A stretch of DNA of 64,000 bases, from assembly GCA_037178855.1 (NCBI GenBank), contig JASJZC010000005.1, forward strand, positions 5,208,001-5,272,000. The letters run 5' to 3'. Source of the stretch: Oscheius sp. JU75 (Eukaryota; Nematoda; Chromadorea; Rhabditida; Rhabditidae). A program made the translations under genes and the position numbers. Each line of letters opens with the position of its first letter. Within the stretch, counting starts at the first letter, position 1. The notes under the pieces are model-generated. The model searched no databases. It was given only the letters and a program-made list of their open reading frames with translations, and was not told the origin of the DNA. Shown here one piece after another: positions 12,101 to 24,302 of the stretch.

Positions 12101-15100
12101 TCTAACTGTCACTTTTTCCTCTTGGTCGTATGAATCAATGTCAATTTCCAAGGCAAACTCGCAGTTCAGAGGAAGGAGGGACATCAATTCTTTGTCATCC
12201 GGTTGGGAACTTTCCAAATCGTATCGCTGATTGATGTAGACTTGAAACAGAGCTTCTTCTTTCCGAGTAAAATCTCGCACAGCTGACAATAACTCCATGT
12301 AGGGAATGTTCTCGATCACAGCTTGTTTTCTTTTTTGACTAATATCGTCCATGGTATCATCCTTCGAGACATTGATGACCAAATTATTGAGAAAGTATCC
12401 AACCAGTTTTGAAGTTTTTGAAGTTCTGTTGGCGAACGGCAATCCGATATTCATTGAAGTTGATGGCTTGAAAAAGTTTCTGAGAGCTAGAACAAGACGA
12501 GAGAAGAAGTCGAAACTGGATTTCTTCGAAACCGTGAAACTTTTTGCATGAAATGTTGTCTTGTCAGAGACTTGTTGGAAGAGCAAGTCGGCTTTGGACA
12601 CTGACATTAGTACTGCATTGCTGATTGAAGTCTTTTTCCGATCCAAATTGAACCGAATGGATTGCTTTAGAGGATGCACCTCCTTTGTACCAATTCTCAG
12701 TAACTCTTCCAAATCTCTTTCCAAAATTCTTGTACTCCAAGCATCTGTGACCAGATGGTGTAGCCAGAGGACAAGCAGATCTTTGTCGAGAATCACCTCG
12801 AGAACATTCTCATCCAGTAGAATACTTTTTGGGGGACTGTCCTTCTTGTACTTGTCCCGGTAGATAAGGCGGTAAGATTCTGTAAGACTCAGAACTTTCT
12901 GTCTTGGTTCACCGTTGTCAGAGACAACGAACACTGTTCGGAGTACTTCGTGCTTTTGAGTTAAAAGAAGCACAATCTCTTGTAAACGTTCGGTGGATAA
13001 CCCTGATGGTTTTCGTAGAAGAAAAGGGAGAATCCGGAGTTGTCCTGTCAGGCTAGCCATGAACATCTGTTTCTGTGGTTGCGTCAAAAGAAAACTATCA
13101 AACTGATCCTCAGGATCTATTATTGTTCTGAGATTCAGTTGCATGTCGTTCAACAAGGCTTCGATAGTCTCATGTTTGAAGAGACTGGACACATAGTCCA
13201 CGACTATCTCGTCCGATTTCGGTCCCGCGAAGATGCTGATTTCACATTTCGAGTACTTTTCCGGCTCTCGGACCACCTCAAAGTACTTGTTCTTATAGGT
13301 ACTGTAGTCGTCGAAAGTGACCATCACTTCGTAGAATTTATTGACGTTTGGAAGTACAGTTGCTAGATCAGTCAAGAGTACAGGATGAGCAAGAGATTCC
13401 GATAGTTTTGCTCCGACTACTGATATGTTCTCATTTCCAGTTAAATGCACAAGACCCGTGTTCACTCCCATCGTGACAGTTTCTTCATGTTCCGATGATC
13501 TCATGTTCATTGGAAAGGCCATCATTCTTGAAGAATAGGCTCTCTTCAGAATCCCATTCATCGCTCTTGAAACCAAGTAGATGAGAACGCTAAACGAAGA
13601 AGTGTTGTTGGTCCTGGCAAGATTTTGAATGTTCTTGGAGAAGTTAGAAATTCTTCTCTTGATCGACACACTTCTGTAATCTTGAGGCATCTGGTTCGGA
13701 TAGTCAGTGGCTATCGGGTTGTTAGAAAAGTTCTCTAGAACAGTCCTCCAATATTCCAGGGATAGCAATTTATGCTCCTGGAAATGCACCTGGACGTACT
13801 GATGAAACTCTGCCACTTTGTCCGATCCTTTCAGTTCCTTGCCATCCAGAAGTTTCTCGATGTCTTGAACTAGAATCTTCATCGAATGTCCATCCACAGC
13901 AACGTGACTTGTCTTCAAAATGAGACTCTGGTCTTCAATTTCTATAGATATTGGAAATGACTTGAAGACATCTAGTCCATCCTCTGGACTCGCACGAACA
14001 ATGTTCCACGGAACATTCTCAGCAGTCCAGGCAGTCAGCTCCTTTGCTTTTCTTCGATATATTGTCCTCAAAATTAGATGTGCCCTCATTAGTTCCTTGA
14101 ACACTTTTTGTAGTTTCTCTTTCGAAACGCTTTTCAACATTCGAAGCTTGACAGTATTTGTGTAGATATTTTGAAAGGACAGATTTCGAAACAGTCGTAA
14201 AAGTGGAAGTTGTAAGACAGACGGTCGAAGCGACACTGCTCGATGTTCTTCTTTACCAACTTTCTTCGAACTTTCGACGAACTTGGACATCTTTCTCGGT
14301 GAAGGCTCTGTGAAGACGGTAGCGAGTGGGAGAGTAATGTCAAATGTCTTCTCCAAATGATGTACGAGTTTGACAGCCAGCAGAGAGTGACCTCCATTCG
14401 AAAAGAAGTTATCGTCTAATTGTACTTGCTCATTGTTTAGCACTTCTCTGTAGACTGACAGTACTTTCTCTTCAATTGCTGTTGCTCTGATTGGAGCAAT
14501 CTCTTTCTGCATTACATCCTTCCTTATAGCTAGCAGCTTTTTGTCGATCTTTCCATTAGAAGTCAGAGGCATCCGATCCAAATTGACGAACTTGAGCGGA
14601 ATCATATGTGGAGCCAATTTCGTAGCTAGATCAAAGATAAAGTCTCTTTCTTTTCCACAATAGAAGGCAACAAGATGGTTCTTCTTAAATTGGTCTTTCT
14701 GGAGGACAACGGCGACTGACAGAACTCCCTCCAATCGACCGATTGCACTCTCAATTTCTCCAATTTCAACTCGACTTCCAGAAACCTTGACTTGTTGATC
14801 TTTCCTTCCCAAAAAGTACAAGTTTCCTTGGGAGTTCCGCCGTAGTCTATCTCCCGACAGATAAACTTTGCTGTTTCTGTCGAGTACAAGATCGTCTTCA
14901 GATTGGATGAGCTGCGGTACAAAACTTAGTGTCGTCTTCTCCACGTCGTTCAAGTATCCTCGTGAAAGCTGTTCTCCGCCGCAGAAGAACTGTCCGACGT
15001 CTTCTTGAAGACTCTTCTCCTTCCCCCAAGAACACAAACCAAAGGGAAGATTATAAACTACAGTTCCGACACAGTTCACAGGGTTGTTCAGTGTGAGAAC

Positions 15101-18100
15101 AGAAGCTGTCTGGTAGCAGGTTCCCTCAGTTGGACCATACAGTTGGACAATTCGTTGTCCTTGAAACAAAAGACCATTAACGCTGAATGATGAAGGTGAT
15201 TCTCCACCAATACTCCATGTTTCGATACCGTTCTGAAAATCTTTTCAACATTTTTTTGTCTCTGCTTACCTGCAGGGTCGGTTCTTTCCAGAGATAGTCT
15301 AAAACCATTGGCGTCATGTGTACAACAGACAAGGGCAGAAGAGAAGACACTGCATCCACAGCCTCCTTGTCCTTATCGAGAAGACAGAGTGTAATACCGT
15401 TGACGAGTGATCCGAAAATGTTGCTGATACTTGCATCGAAGTGGCTTTTTGTGAACTGAAGGATTCGTCCTTCTGATCGAATATGATAAAGCTTCGTAGC
15501 GTGAACAAGCATGTTGACTGCACCCTGATAAGCGATAGGAACTCCCTTGGGCTTCCCGGTCGATCCCGAAGTGAACATCGCGTACATTAGATCTCGTGGA
15601 TGCGATCGCAGAATGAACTTTCTTCTGTTTCTTGTTGCTTGGGTGAGACTGAACGATGTCCAAGACGGGAAAGTTATGTTCTCATCGTGGATCACAAGGA
15701 TCGGTCTTGATTCATCCAGCAGTTGTTCTTTCTTTTCTTGGGGAAAGGAAAGTGGAATGACCGTGTATGTGCACCCAAGAAGAAGAACAGAACTGATTGT
15801 CAACTGAAGAGAGACAGACTCTTCCAGAGAAATGGCAACGATGTCGTCGGCTCGAGGTGGTCTGCCAGAAGTCCTGATAATACAATCTTCTATACAGTGA
15901 GAAAGAGTAAGGCTTCGTCCCAGACTTTCTTCATATGTTAGTTTTTCTTCGAGCGATTCGAAACGACCTGATTGGGGAGTTCTTCTGGTCTGTTCGTAAA
16001 AGATGGATGGAACAGTTGCTTTCGGTACATCCACTTTGTTCTCGGCTAGAACGTGGCTCCTTTGACGGAACATCTGAGCGAGAGATTTTAAAAACCACCG
16101 AGAAAAGTTGCGAGGTTCGTGGTCAGCGAAGAGAGAACGATCATATTCCAAGGTCAAGTCAATTCCTTTTTTTTGGTCTGAGAAGATCCAAGATATCGGA
16201 AACTGTGCGTGTCTGTGCTCTTCAATGGTTATCCTCCCGAATGAAAAGGTATAGTTGTTTAAAGAGACATTCTGATAGTTGACCACGCATCGAATGAGCT
16301 CTCTCATATCTGTCAGTTTCTGAATCGTGTCCAGACCAGCGTTCTGATGCAAGAGGAGATTGTGCAGCTGTGCTTCGACTTTCCCAATTGTCATTTTCCC
16401 ACTGAACCGCAAAGGAAGAGTGTTTGCGAACATTCCAACAGTCCCGTAATCATACAATGTTCTATTGGCTACTGTCGTTCCGATGACAATATCGTCCTCA
16501 TCAAACACTCTCCTCATTGTTCCTACGACTGCTAGCAGAAGAACAGGGAAGCGTTCGGTTGTTCCGAGCTTACTACAAACTCTCTCAATTAGCCCAGCTG
16601 GTACTAGGACTTTCACTCTTCCCACTTGTCCGGTGAACGAGAAAGATGGAGCACTTCTTGGTGGAAATGCCTTTGCTTCAAAGCTATCCAACAGTTGTGA
16701 CCAATAGGAACTGTCAGTTTCTTCTCCTCTCGGAAGAAGCGGGTTCACAATTTCAAGTTCATTTTCGGAGAAAACCTTCTCCAATTGCTCCGCCAGAATA
16801 GCCAAACTTCTTCCATCGAGCAACAAGTGGTTGAGGGACATTCTGAGTTGACTATTAATAACTGAATAGATCAGCAGAGGAGATTGATCAGCTGTAATTC
16901 TCCAAAAAGGAACACCGTCGTTTTCGATAATGACTGCTCGTAGATATGGATTGTGCTTGATTATTTCATCCATCGCAGCCGAGATGCGATCCTCTGCTAT
17001 CTCAGGATTGAAGTCGATCTTCAGTTTGTACATATAGGCGTCGCTGTCGGATTGAAGTTTCTGCACGAACCATAGACGTCGCTGGACATGGGATAACGGA
17101 TACAGAACCTCTTGAGGTTTCGCAATTTTTGTTTCTTCCACAGTAGTGTCGTCTTCCTCTTCTTGTGATAGATTTCTGGCGATTTCTTCTGCTGTCCTGG
17201 CTTTGAAAAAGTCCTTGACTTCAATATGCAGACCGCGCTCTTTCATCACTTGCATAACCAGCATTGCCTTGACCGAATTGCCTCCTTTTTTGAAGAAACA
17301 CTCATTGGCTCCGATAGGTTCTCCGAGGATTCGGATCATGGCGTCACATATTATAATCTCTTGTTGAGTAGATGGAGGCTGGATCTTGAACGTTGGTTCA
17401 ATGGCTGAGGGGATGAAGAGCTTCGTCTTGTCGATCTTCCCATTGGCGTTCAGAGGAAAGTTTTCCACAAGAATAATCTCTTCTGGTACCATATATTCGG
17501 GAAGATGTTGGAGAGCAAACTGTTTCAATTCACCCGGTTTTATCTAGAATGGCCATGTGAATTAGGAGAAAAGCTCACTGTTGTCTTCACAAATGCGAGT
17601 ATCCTTTCGGCGGATACCATAGTCACAGCCCCTTCTACGCCGGACAGTTTGCAAAGGACAGCCTCGATTTCCGACAGTTCAATTCTTCGACCAAGAATTT
17701 TGACCTACGTTTACTTAAATAACTACTCTCTTTCCCATGCTTACCTGCAAATCCATTCGCCCAATGAACTTTAGACCTTTCTCATAGGAAACAACCTGAT
17801 CTCGTGTGGCAAACTGACCATTAACGAATCTTTCTTTGTTCCTCTCTACCATTCCGTGATATCCTCTAGCCGTGAATCCATCTACAAACAGTTCTCCTAG
17901 AGTCCCATTATAGTCCACAACGTTCCCAAAAGAGTCTTTTACAACCAGTGTTAGGTTCTCATATGGCTGTCCGAGAAACGATGAGTTTTGAGCTTTTTTG
18001 AGACGCAAGACAGAAGAATAGACACACTGTTCCGTCAATCCAAACTCCTGAAAAATGTTTTGTTTAGAAATAATCCGAGAGTGCCTGAAACAGTGAGACT

Positions 18101-21100
18101 CCAGTGTTTAAAAGTCGGTCAAGAGCAGCGGGATGAATTCTTTCTCCCCCAAACTGAAGTGTCTCCAACGTAGATATCTTTCGGATAGTGTCGTTAGGAA
18201 GCGAAGACAAGATGGCTGGCATAATATAGGCGTTGGAACAAGAACTCTGTAAGTATTCTGCTTGGTGAAGGAACAAAACAAACCAGTTCATTCCAATCGG
18301 GGAGACTTTCTTTGGCAAAAACCAAGCATGATCCATTAGCCAGCGATTTGCAGAGATCGGCAAAGAAAATATCAAAAGCGTAGTTGACTATCTAAAACTC
18401 CTAGTTCTAGATTTAATATAACAAGCCCATACCTGGTACATTCTACTGTTCGAAGACAAGAAGAATTGTCGAGTGTAGTTCATAGCCAGATTAGAAAGGC
18501 CTCGAATGGAAGAACAGACAGCTTTCGATACGCCTGTTGACCCGCTGGTACAGGTGATATAGCCCAGTGATGCTTTAGACATTCTGTTCCAGAGCTTCCG
18601 AGAGACTGTCGAATAGCCGACTGTTGGATTCAGGACAAGGACCTTTGTATCCTCCAGATGTTTTGTCAGCTTAGAATCATCGGTCACTACCAGTGAATTG
18701 TGCAGTCTCGTGACAAGATCGAGGATCCGTTGGTTGGGCCAATCTCGACTGATTGGTACGATACTCATTCCAAGATTCCAACAGGCAAGAACAGCGTTTC
18801 CAAGGAACATACTACGTGGTAAGAAGAGAACAATCTGTCGGTCAGCTGCTGGAATATCGCCGTAGTGCTGAATGTACTTTTGTTCCCAAAGTCTGGACAA
18901 AACAGTCGATGTGTATTGAATGTCTGACTGAGGACGAACTTCGGAGCCAAAGGTCCAGTTCATGGAGGAGTAGTCTCTGGTTTGAAACATGTTTGAAACG
19001 GCAGTGCTCGGATAATCGACTCTTCCCTTTTCACGAGACAGGTGATTGTTTGTAAAGTCGATGTTTTGGATTACTGTATGTGGGGAAGATTGAGAAAGTC
19101 GACGAATAGTTCGAAGAAGGTCGTTCATCATTGAGTGCATAGTCTCGTCCAGAAACAGTTCGGAGCAGTACTCGATCACTATCTCGTAACGACTTGCAGC
19201 CTTCCGGAAATACCAAGTCTGATCGTACTTACAAACAACCGGAGTAGTTTGAATCATTTCGAAGCCAGGAATTTCAAAGGATCCAACTTTGTCCATCACC
19301 AGAAGAATCTGAAGCAGAGCGTAATCCTATCAAAACAAATGTTACCTGAACTGGTCCAGTGGACAAACTGTCAACGTTTCGCTGCACTTCATTCAGTTGT
19401 TCTGCCACTCGTCCGAAATGCTCCTTTATAGTGTGATTCCCATTGACATTCAGAGTTACAGGAAGAACGCTGACTAGACAGTCAACAGTAGACATCTGCT
19501 TTTCCTTCCTGACAGAAACAGCCGTTCCAATTGACATCATTTCTGTCGCGCAGCGTCTTCTCATCATGAGACTGAAGGAAGAGCAAAAGATCTCGTAATC
19601 GGTGCAGCGACAATTCGTTCGAAGCTGTCTCATGAGCTTGGTCAAGTCGAAGGTCTTCCTTAGTGTTCTTGCCTTCTTCGAGTGCTCAGATGACGGCGGG
19701 AAGTCCGAAGGAAACTTGTCTGTTGGCTGTGAGGGACTGAATTCTCCCTCTTCATCAGAATCATTTTGTTCAAAAGAAGCTTGATCAATCTGTAGTTCAG
19801 TTCCAGTCAAAATTTTTTTGAATTGAGACAAAAGTAATTGAAGAGAGAATCCGTCCACTGTTACATGGTGAAAAACGAGGCTAAGAGCATCCTCCGCAAG
19901 ATTCCAACTGATCGGCAAACTCTTCTTCAGGTCCAGTCCCTTTTCCAAAAACTCTAGAGTCGTTTCAGAGGAAGGCAGTAGATAGCTTTCTGTACCCGAG
20001 AGAAACAGTTTCCCGTCGTAGGAGTAGAACGCTCGTAGATTGGGATTGATAGCAATGAGTGTCGAGACGGCCTCTTGAAGTCTGTCCCTCTTCAACTCTT
20101 CTCGGTTCTGTATATTGAACGAGACCGTCTCGCTGAACTGAGCTTTCCGATCAGGTTCCAGACTGTCGACGAGAAGAATCCGCTTCTGCCATTTGCTCGG
20201 TTGTGAGGTTGGGATACCAGCAAATTCATCCACTTCTCGTTCTTGCGTTGTTGGTATAAGGTCCCTCACGAAGTTAGTCAATGTTTCCATGGTCGTATCT
20301 CTGTCTAATGTGGCTACGGGCAACTGCACCCCCAGTTTGTGAGAGAGTCGTTGTTCCAATTCGACCAACTCCAGAGAGTCCAGTCCGTAAGAGACAAAAC
20401 TTTCGGTTGGAAAGAGGGTGCTCGTGTCAAAGTTCATCTCTTGGAGAGTAGATATAATAATCGAAGCAACAGCGGGATCCAACTGGACATCTGGACTGTC
20501 ATCAAACACAGAGGAAGAGGAACGAGTGGAGGAACTGACGGAATACTCTGAGATTGAGATTGTTTCAAAGACTAAGGGAATACATTCCTCGAACAAGATT
20601 CGATACTCGTTCAGTCCTCCTCGAGGAAATTCCTTGCATCCTTCCACATTCGGCTCCGAACAGATTGTAGATTCTCACATTCAAAAGACCCTCTCTTTTT
20701 GTAAGAAGAACATCGAAGCTCCCAGCCAGACCCATTGGAAACAGAACAGTTTCTGTCTCTTGAACTGGGGTTGGATCAACCGCTGCTACCAGTTCCTTCA
20801 AAACTTCAGAAAGAGTTTCTATAGAAGTCAGCTGAAAGATCTCTCCAATGAGTCCACCCAAAAATTACCTTGCTCTCGTCGATCTTGAAAGAGTACCATG
20901 TCTCATCAAGAGATGCCTTCGCAACAATTTCAGACGTGTCAATTCCAAGAAGAGTTGCTATCTTTTTCGAAGAAAACACAAAAGGTTCCCCATCAAAGTG
21001 TTCCAAGAGAGGAGACGTCACCCAGTAGTCTATACAAAGAGGAACAGCAGAGAAGTTTTCGTAGAGTACGTGATTGTGACTTAAAGAAAGGTTGTTTGCA

Positions 21101-21352
21101 TGTTCTTCAAGACCCGCCTCTTATTCGACGCAAAATGAACATCTTCGAGAGCAATAAATAGTGAAAAGTCTCCGTGAATTTCTTTCGACTGTATAAGAAG
21201 ATTTGGCAGGGCATCAAATAGAGACATTGCTGGGAATGATCTGCTGTCCACGAGCAGAAGGACAACCGTAATTAGCTCCTATCTTCTGCGATTGCCTCTA
21301 TGGATGCCCAGTCTTTGCTCGTTGCAATGCCAATATTTATTATTTCGATCAT
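9149..21352 (-). CDS. Giant multimodular NRPS with N-terminal PKS-type carrier and C-terminal thioesterase
   Basis: Non-ribosomal peptide synthetase of about 3,900 residues, about 14 exons. Domains in protein order: unassigned N-terminus (21352-20490); ACP (20485-20254, YGLDSLELVE, Ser codon 20375-20377); C1 (20194-19010, HHVTVDG); A1 (19000-17410, TSGSTGVSKAV, EFGLTEQC, GRMDLQVKILGRRIEL, NGKID); T1 (17381-17163, GGNSV); C2 (17111-15940, NHLLLDG); A2 (15926-14527, FTSGSTGKPKG, YGPTEGTCY, SGDRLR, NGKID); T2 (14476-14270, GGHSL); C3 (14236-13115, SHVAVDG); C4 (13108-12014, HHLVTDA); T3 (12013-11810, GGNSL); A3 (11722-10352, STSGTTGAPKA, YGPTETTCY, ATGDII); T4 (10342-10160, GGTTL); T5 (10156-9965, GGTSL); TE (9914-9149, GVSIG Ser at 9614-9616). 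All A domains keep the A10 lysine and FD aspartate. Resembles nematode nemamide-type synthetases. The start is uncertain: frames break near 21278. One intron (18048-18084) is GC-AG. Confidence 0.92.
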
Positions 21353-21551
21353 AATTAAGCGGTCTATTTGGTAAATCGGGTATAGTTGCAGGGCTAGCGT
21401 GAAGGGGACGTATCACAATACTAATTAAAAGTTTCGTATCACAAGAAGGTCACGATGAAAGAGCAAAAGGCACGAAATGTATAATTATACCCAGGAATAA
21501 GATACAAGAAATTGAAATAAGTAAAAGCTAGACTAATAAGTACAGAACCTT
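21353..21551. promoter_or_regulatory. Short gap between SPT2 and NRPS on the same strand
   Basis: About 199 bp separate the SPT2 stop from the first possible NRPS ATG, both on the minus strand. This spacing is typical of nematode operons, in which the downstream gene is trans-spliced. AT-rich sequence is visible, but no spliced-leader acceptor can be proven from sequence alone. Confidence 0.3.
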
Positions 21552-23803
21552 TCACAATCGGATGCTTTTTCCCTTCTTCGCTTCCAATACATCCTCCATA
21601 AATCCGAGACGAGCACTTCGAGCCTCCTCTCGCGAGATATTGCGATAGTTCGTTTCCATGTCGCGTTCGCTGATCATCTTCTCGCGGATTTTCCACTTCT
21701 TCTCGTCGTACTTCGGATTCACCATCCTAAATATTCGTATATTCTATCACAGATAACAATTACTTGAGCGTCTCCTCGAAATCCATTCTGTTGAAATCGT
21801 CCATGTCCATTCCACTGTCATCGATGAAATCGTCTCCACTGTCATATTCATCATCGTCTTCGTCCTCTTCCTCGTCCTGATACATTTCGCGGAACTTTTG
21901 ACGCTCACGCTCCCGTTCTCTTTCCACACTGAAAATGACATTTTGAACTGAACTGGTTAGGTTTCAAAGCTAGTCTTTTAGAAAATGACTTACAGCGACA
22001 TTCCTTCCCAACGAATCTTTTCGTAGCGTTGCTTCTCCATGGCCCTTTTCCGTCGTTCAATTTCCCGTACTTTTTCTTTGTCCCTTGAAACATTCGGCTT
22101 ACTCGACGATTTGCTGGAAACAAATATGAGAAGAACCCGACATAAAATCGAACCTGGAGGGCTGAGAATATCGTTGAGCGCTACTCGAACTGCTGTAGTT
22201 GTTGGAAGAGGAGGAAACTCGGTTGTCGGGTGCACGAACTTTACTGCTTTCCGGCTTGCGAGAGGAGCCGAAAAGACTCTCCATATCGGGTCCCTTTTTG
22301 TGACTGCTAGAGGACGATGGAGTTATTCCGGCCGCTTTCATCATTTCCTGTTGTTGCTTGATACGAACGTCTCCAGGAAGGTAACGCCTGCCAAGAACAG
22401 CGGATGGAATTGCCGGTGGAGGGGTAGGAGCTTTGACAAAACGACCTTTCACGCTAAAATGTCTTTTTGATATAGGTCGAGGAACACACTAACTCTTTGC
22501 TTCCTTTATTGTCTTTGTCCGATTGCTTTGCGGTATTCGAGCTCGAATCCGTCTTGGATACTGGCTTAGCTTCGGGTCGTTTAGTTGAGGAAGAGTTTGA
22601 GGGAGTAGGCTTCGGCTTACTGGACATAGAAGAATTGCTAGTCCTTTGGGGATCTCTTTGATCCTTTGTCCTGAAAATGAACAAGTAATAACAATAAAAC
22701 GAGTCACTTACGATGAAGATGGCAAGGCGGAAGGCTTTTTAAACGAGTTGCTAGAGGATGGATAATTCGGTCTAACATCCTTCGAACTACTTGGTCTATC
22801 CATGTTCTGCTTCGATATTTTTGGCGGTGGCGGAGCTAATGTCGAAAGATCGACATTCTTTCCTGCTGTTTTGTCAGCCGCAACTTTCATCAAAGCACTG
22901 AAGTTGTATTTAGGAAAAAAACTGAATCAAGCCTACTTGAAGTCAACAGGAGGAGCAGCCGGTCGTTTTCTCTCGGCAGAAACAGGCGGAGGTTTTGTTG
23001 CCTCCTTCTTTGTGTCTTTGGGTGGAGAAAAGTGATCTCTTGTGTTTCCATGTCGGCTAGAAAGTCCATACAAGCTGTTTGACTTGCTTGTGGCGACTCT
23101 ATGAGGCTCTTTTTTGTCGCCAGGCTTTATCTACAAAAAGGAATGTGGGCAAGAAACAAAGAAAAAGAACCTCTGCCAACTTCTTGTTCCGTTCCTGTAT
23201 CGCTTTATATACGCCGCCTTTGTATTGCGTAGATAAGTTATCCAGTTCTTCCTCTTCTCTCCATTGCTGCTTCTGTAGTCGCTCCACATGCGTATGGTCA
23301 TTCCCATAGCGAATTTGTAAATGGATTGGATCCATTCCGAATTGTTTTCCTATCTTCTTATTAGCCTAAACAACAAATTTATGAAAAGACTGTCTAAAAA
23401 CAAACTTTTCCTCCATGTGATTGTATTCGCAGCTGGATTAGATTGTCCTTTTCAATCTTTTTCTGTTTCTCGGCGATTTTTTTCGACTCTTCTTGCTTTG
23501 CCAGGAAGTTTTTGACTCCATTTATGTCCACACTAGATTCTGTTTTTTTTTTTGGGATTACAAACTGAAATGTAAAATTTTTATGAAAAAGAAAAGGATT
23601 ACCTTCTTCTCCGGAGTAGATTCTCGCTTCGGTATTAGCGCTCGTTTTTTCAAAGCGAGGTCTTGTTTGGCACGTTTATCGGCTTCAATTTTCTTCAACT
23701 CCTGCCGCTTTCTCTCCGCTATCTCCGAGTCGACAGTTTCCAAAGTTTTATTTACACTTGTCGCATTTTTAGCCGCTTTGTTCAGGAGCGAGTGGAAGTC
23801 CAT
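21552..23803 (-). CDS. SPT2: SPT2 histone chaperone
   Basis: Chromatin protein of the SPT2 family (binds histone H3-H4 and DNA during transcription). The ATG at 23801-23803 gives MDFHSLLNKAAKNATSVNKT, preceded at once by a TTTTCAG acceptor. The N-terminal region is Lys/Glu-rich and includes KKIGKQFGMDPIHLQIRYG. The middle is Ser/Pro/Lys-rich and low-complexity. Near 21900-21780 comes an acidic stretch (DEEEDEDDDEYDSGDDF), then the conserved C-terminal block DDSGMDMDDFNRMDFEETL, VNPKYDEKKWKIREKMISE and a helix ending KKGKSIRL (stop 21552-21554). This acidic-then-basic C-terminus is the diagnostic SPT2 domain. About ten short introns. It lies directly upstream of the NRPS and head-to-head with the SHPRH gene. 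Confidence 0.86.
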
Positions 23804-24302
23804 ACACTGAAAAGGAATTTGGCGCAACGGTGGGGGTATGGGCGAAGTGAAAACGAGTGATATCCAACCGTAAAAAGATGATGAAATAATGGAAAGTCGA
23901 GAAATGACAAATTGTGGTGACGTTTGACTTAAAACGAATTCCAGTGTTCACAGAATTCCTTTTTGGAACAAAAGTCCGTTTTACATTTTAAAAATAAAAT
24001 TGTGATGTAAACGAAGTGTTCAACTTGGGAACGAGAAGAGAAAATTCGATCAATAGAACGAGAGAAGGCTGAAATGGGGCTGAAACGAGGCCTGTGGTGA
24101 ATGTCTGCTGAAGGGTACGGTAATGGCGTCTGCACAAAAGTATGTACATAAACTGCGTACCTTAGCGTGCGATAGAAAACAAAAGAGTGACGTCCATTTG
24201 AACGCTGTTCTTCTGTATCAAAAGAGCGTCGCTCTAGCTGTCAGCTTATTTATCGTATTGAATAGCCTCTGTTTGCAGTCAAATGATAGTTGGTAATTAG
24301 TA
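23804..24302. promoter_or_regulatory. Divergent intergenic region SPT2 / SHPRH
   Basis: 499 bp between the start codons of SPT2 (minus) and the SHPRH-like gene (plus), both nuclear chromatin genes. It must hold both promoters. No coding frame, repeat or specific regulatory motif was recognised. Confidence 0.4.

Noticed and set aside
9149-21352. Bacterial contamination or recent bacterial transfer as origin of the NRPS
   Set aside because: The gene is split by many nematode-type 30-50 nt introns and flanked on both sides by nematode genes, so it is a resident eukaryotic gene.
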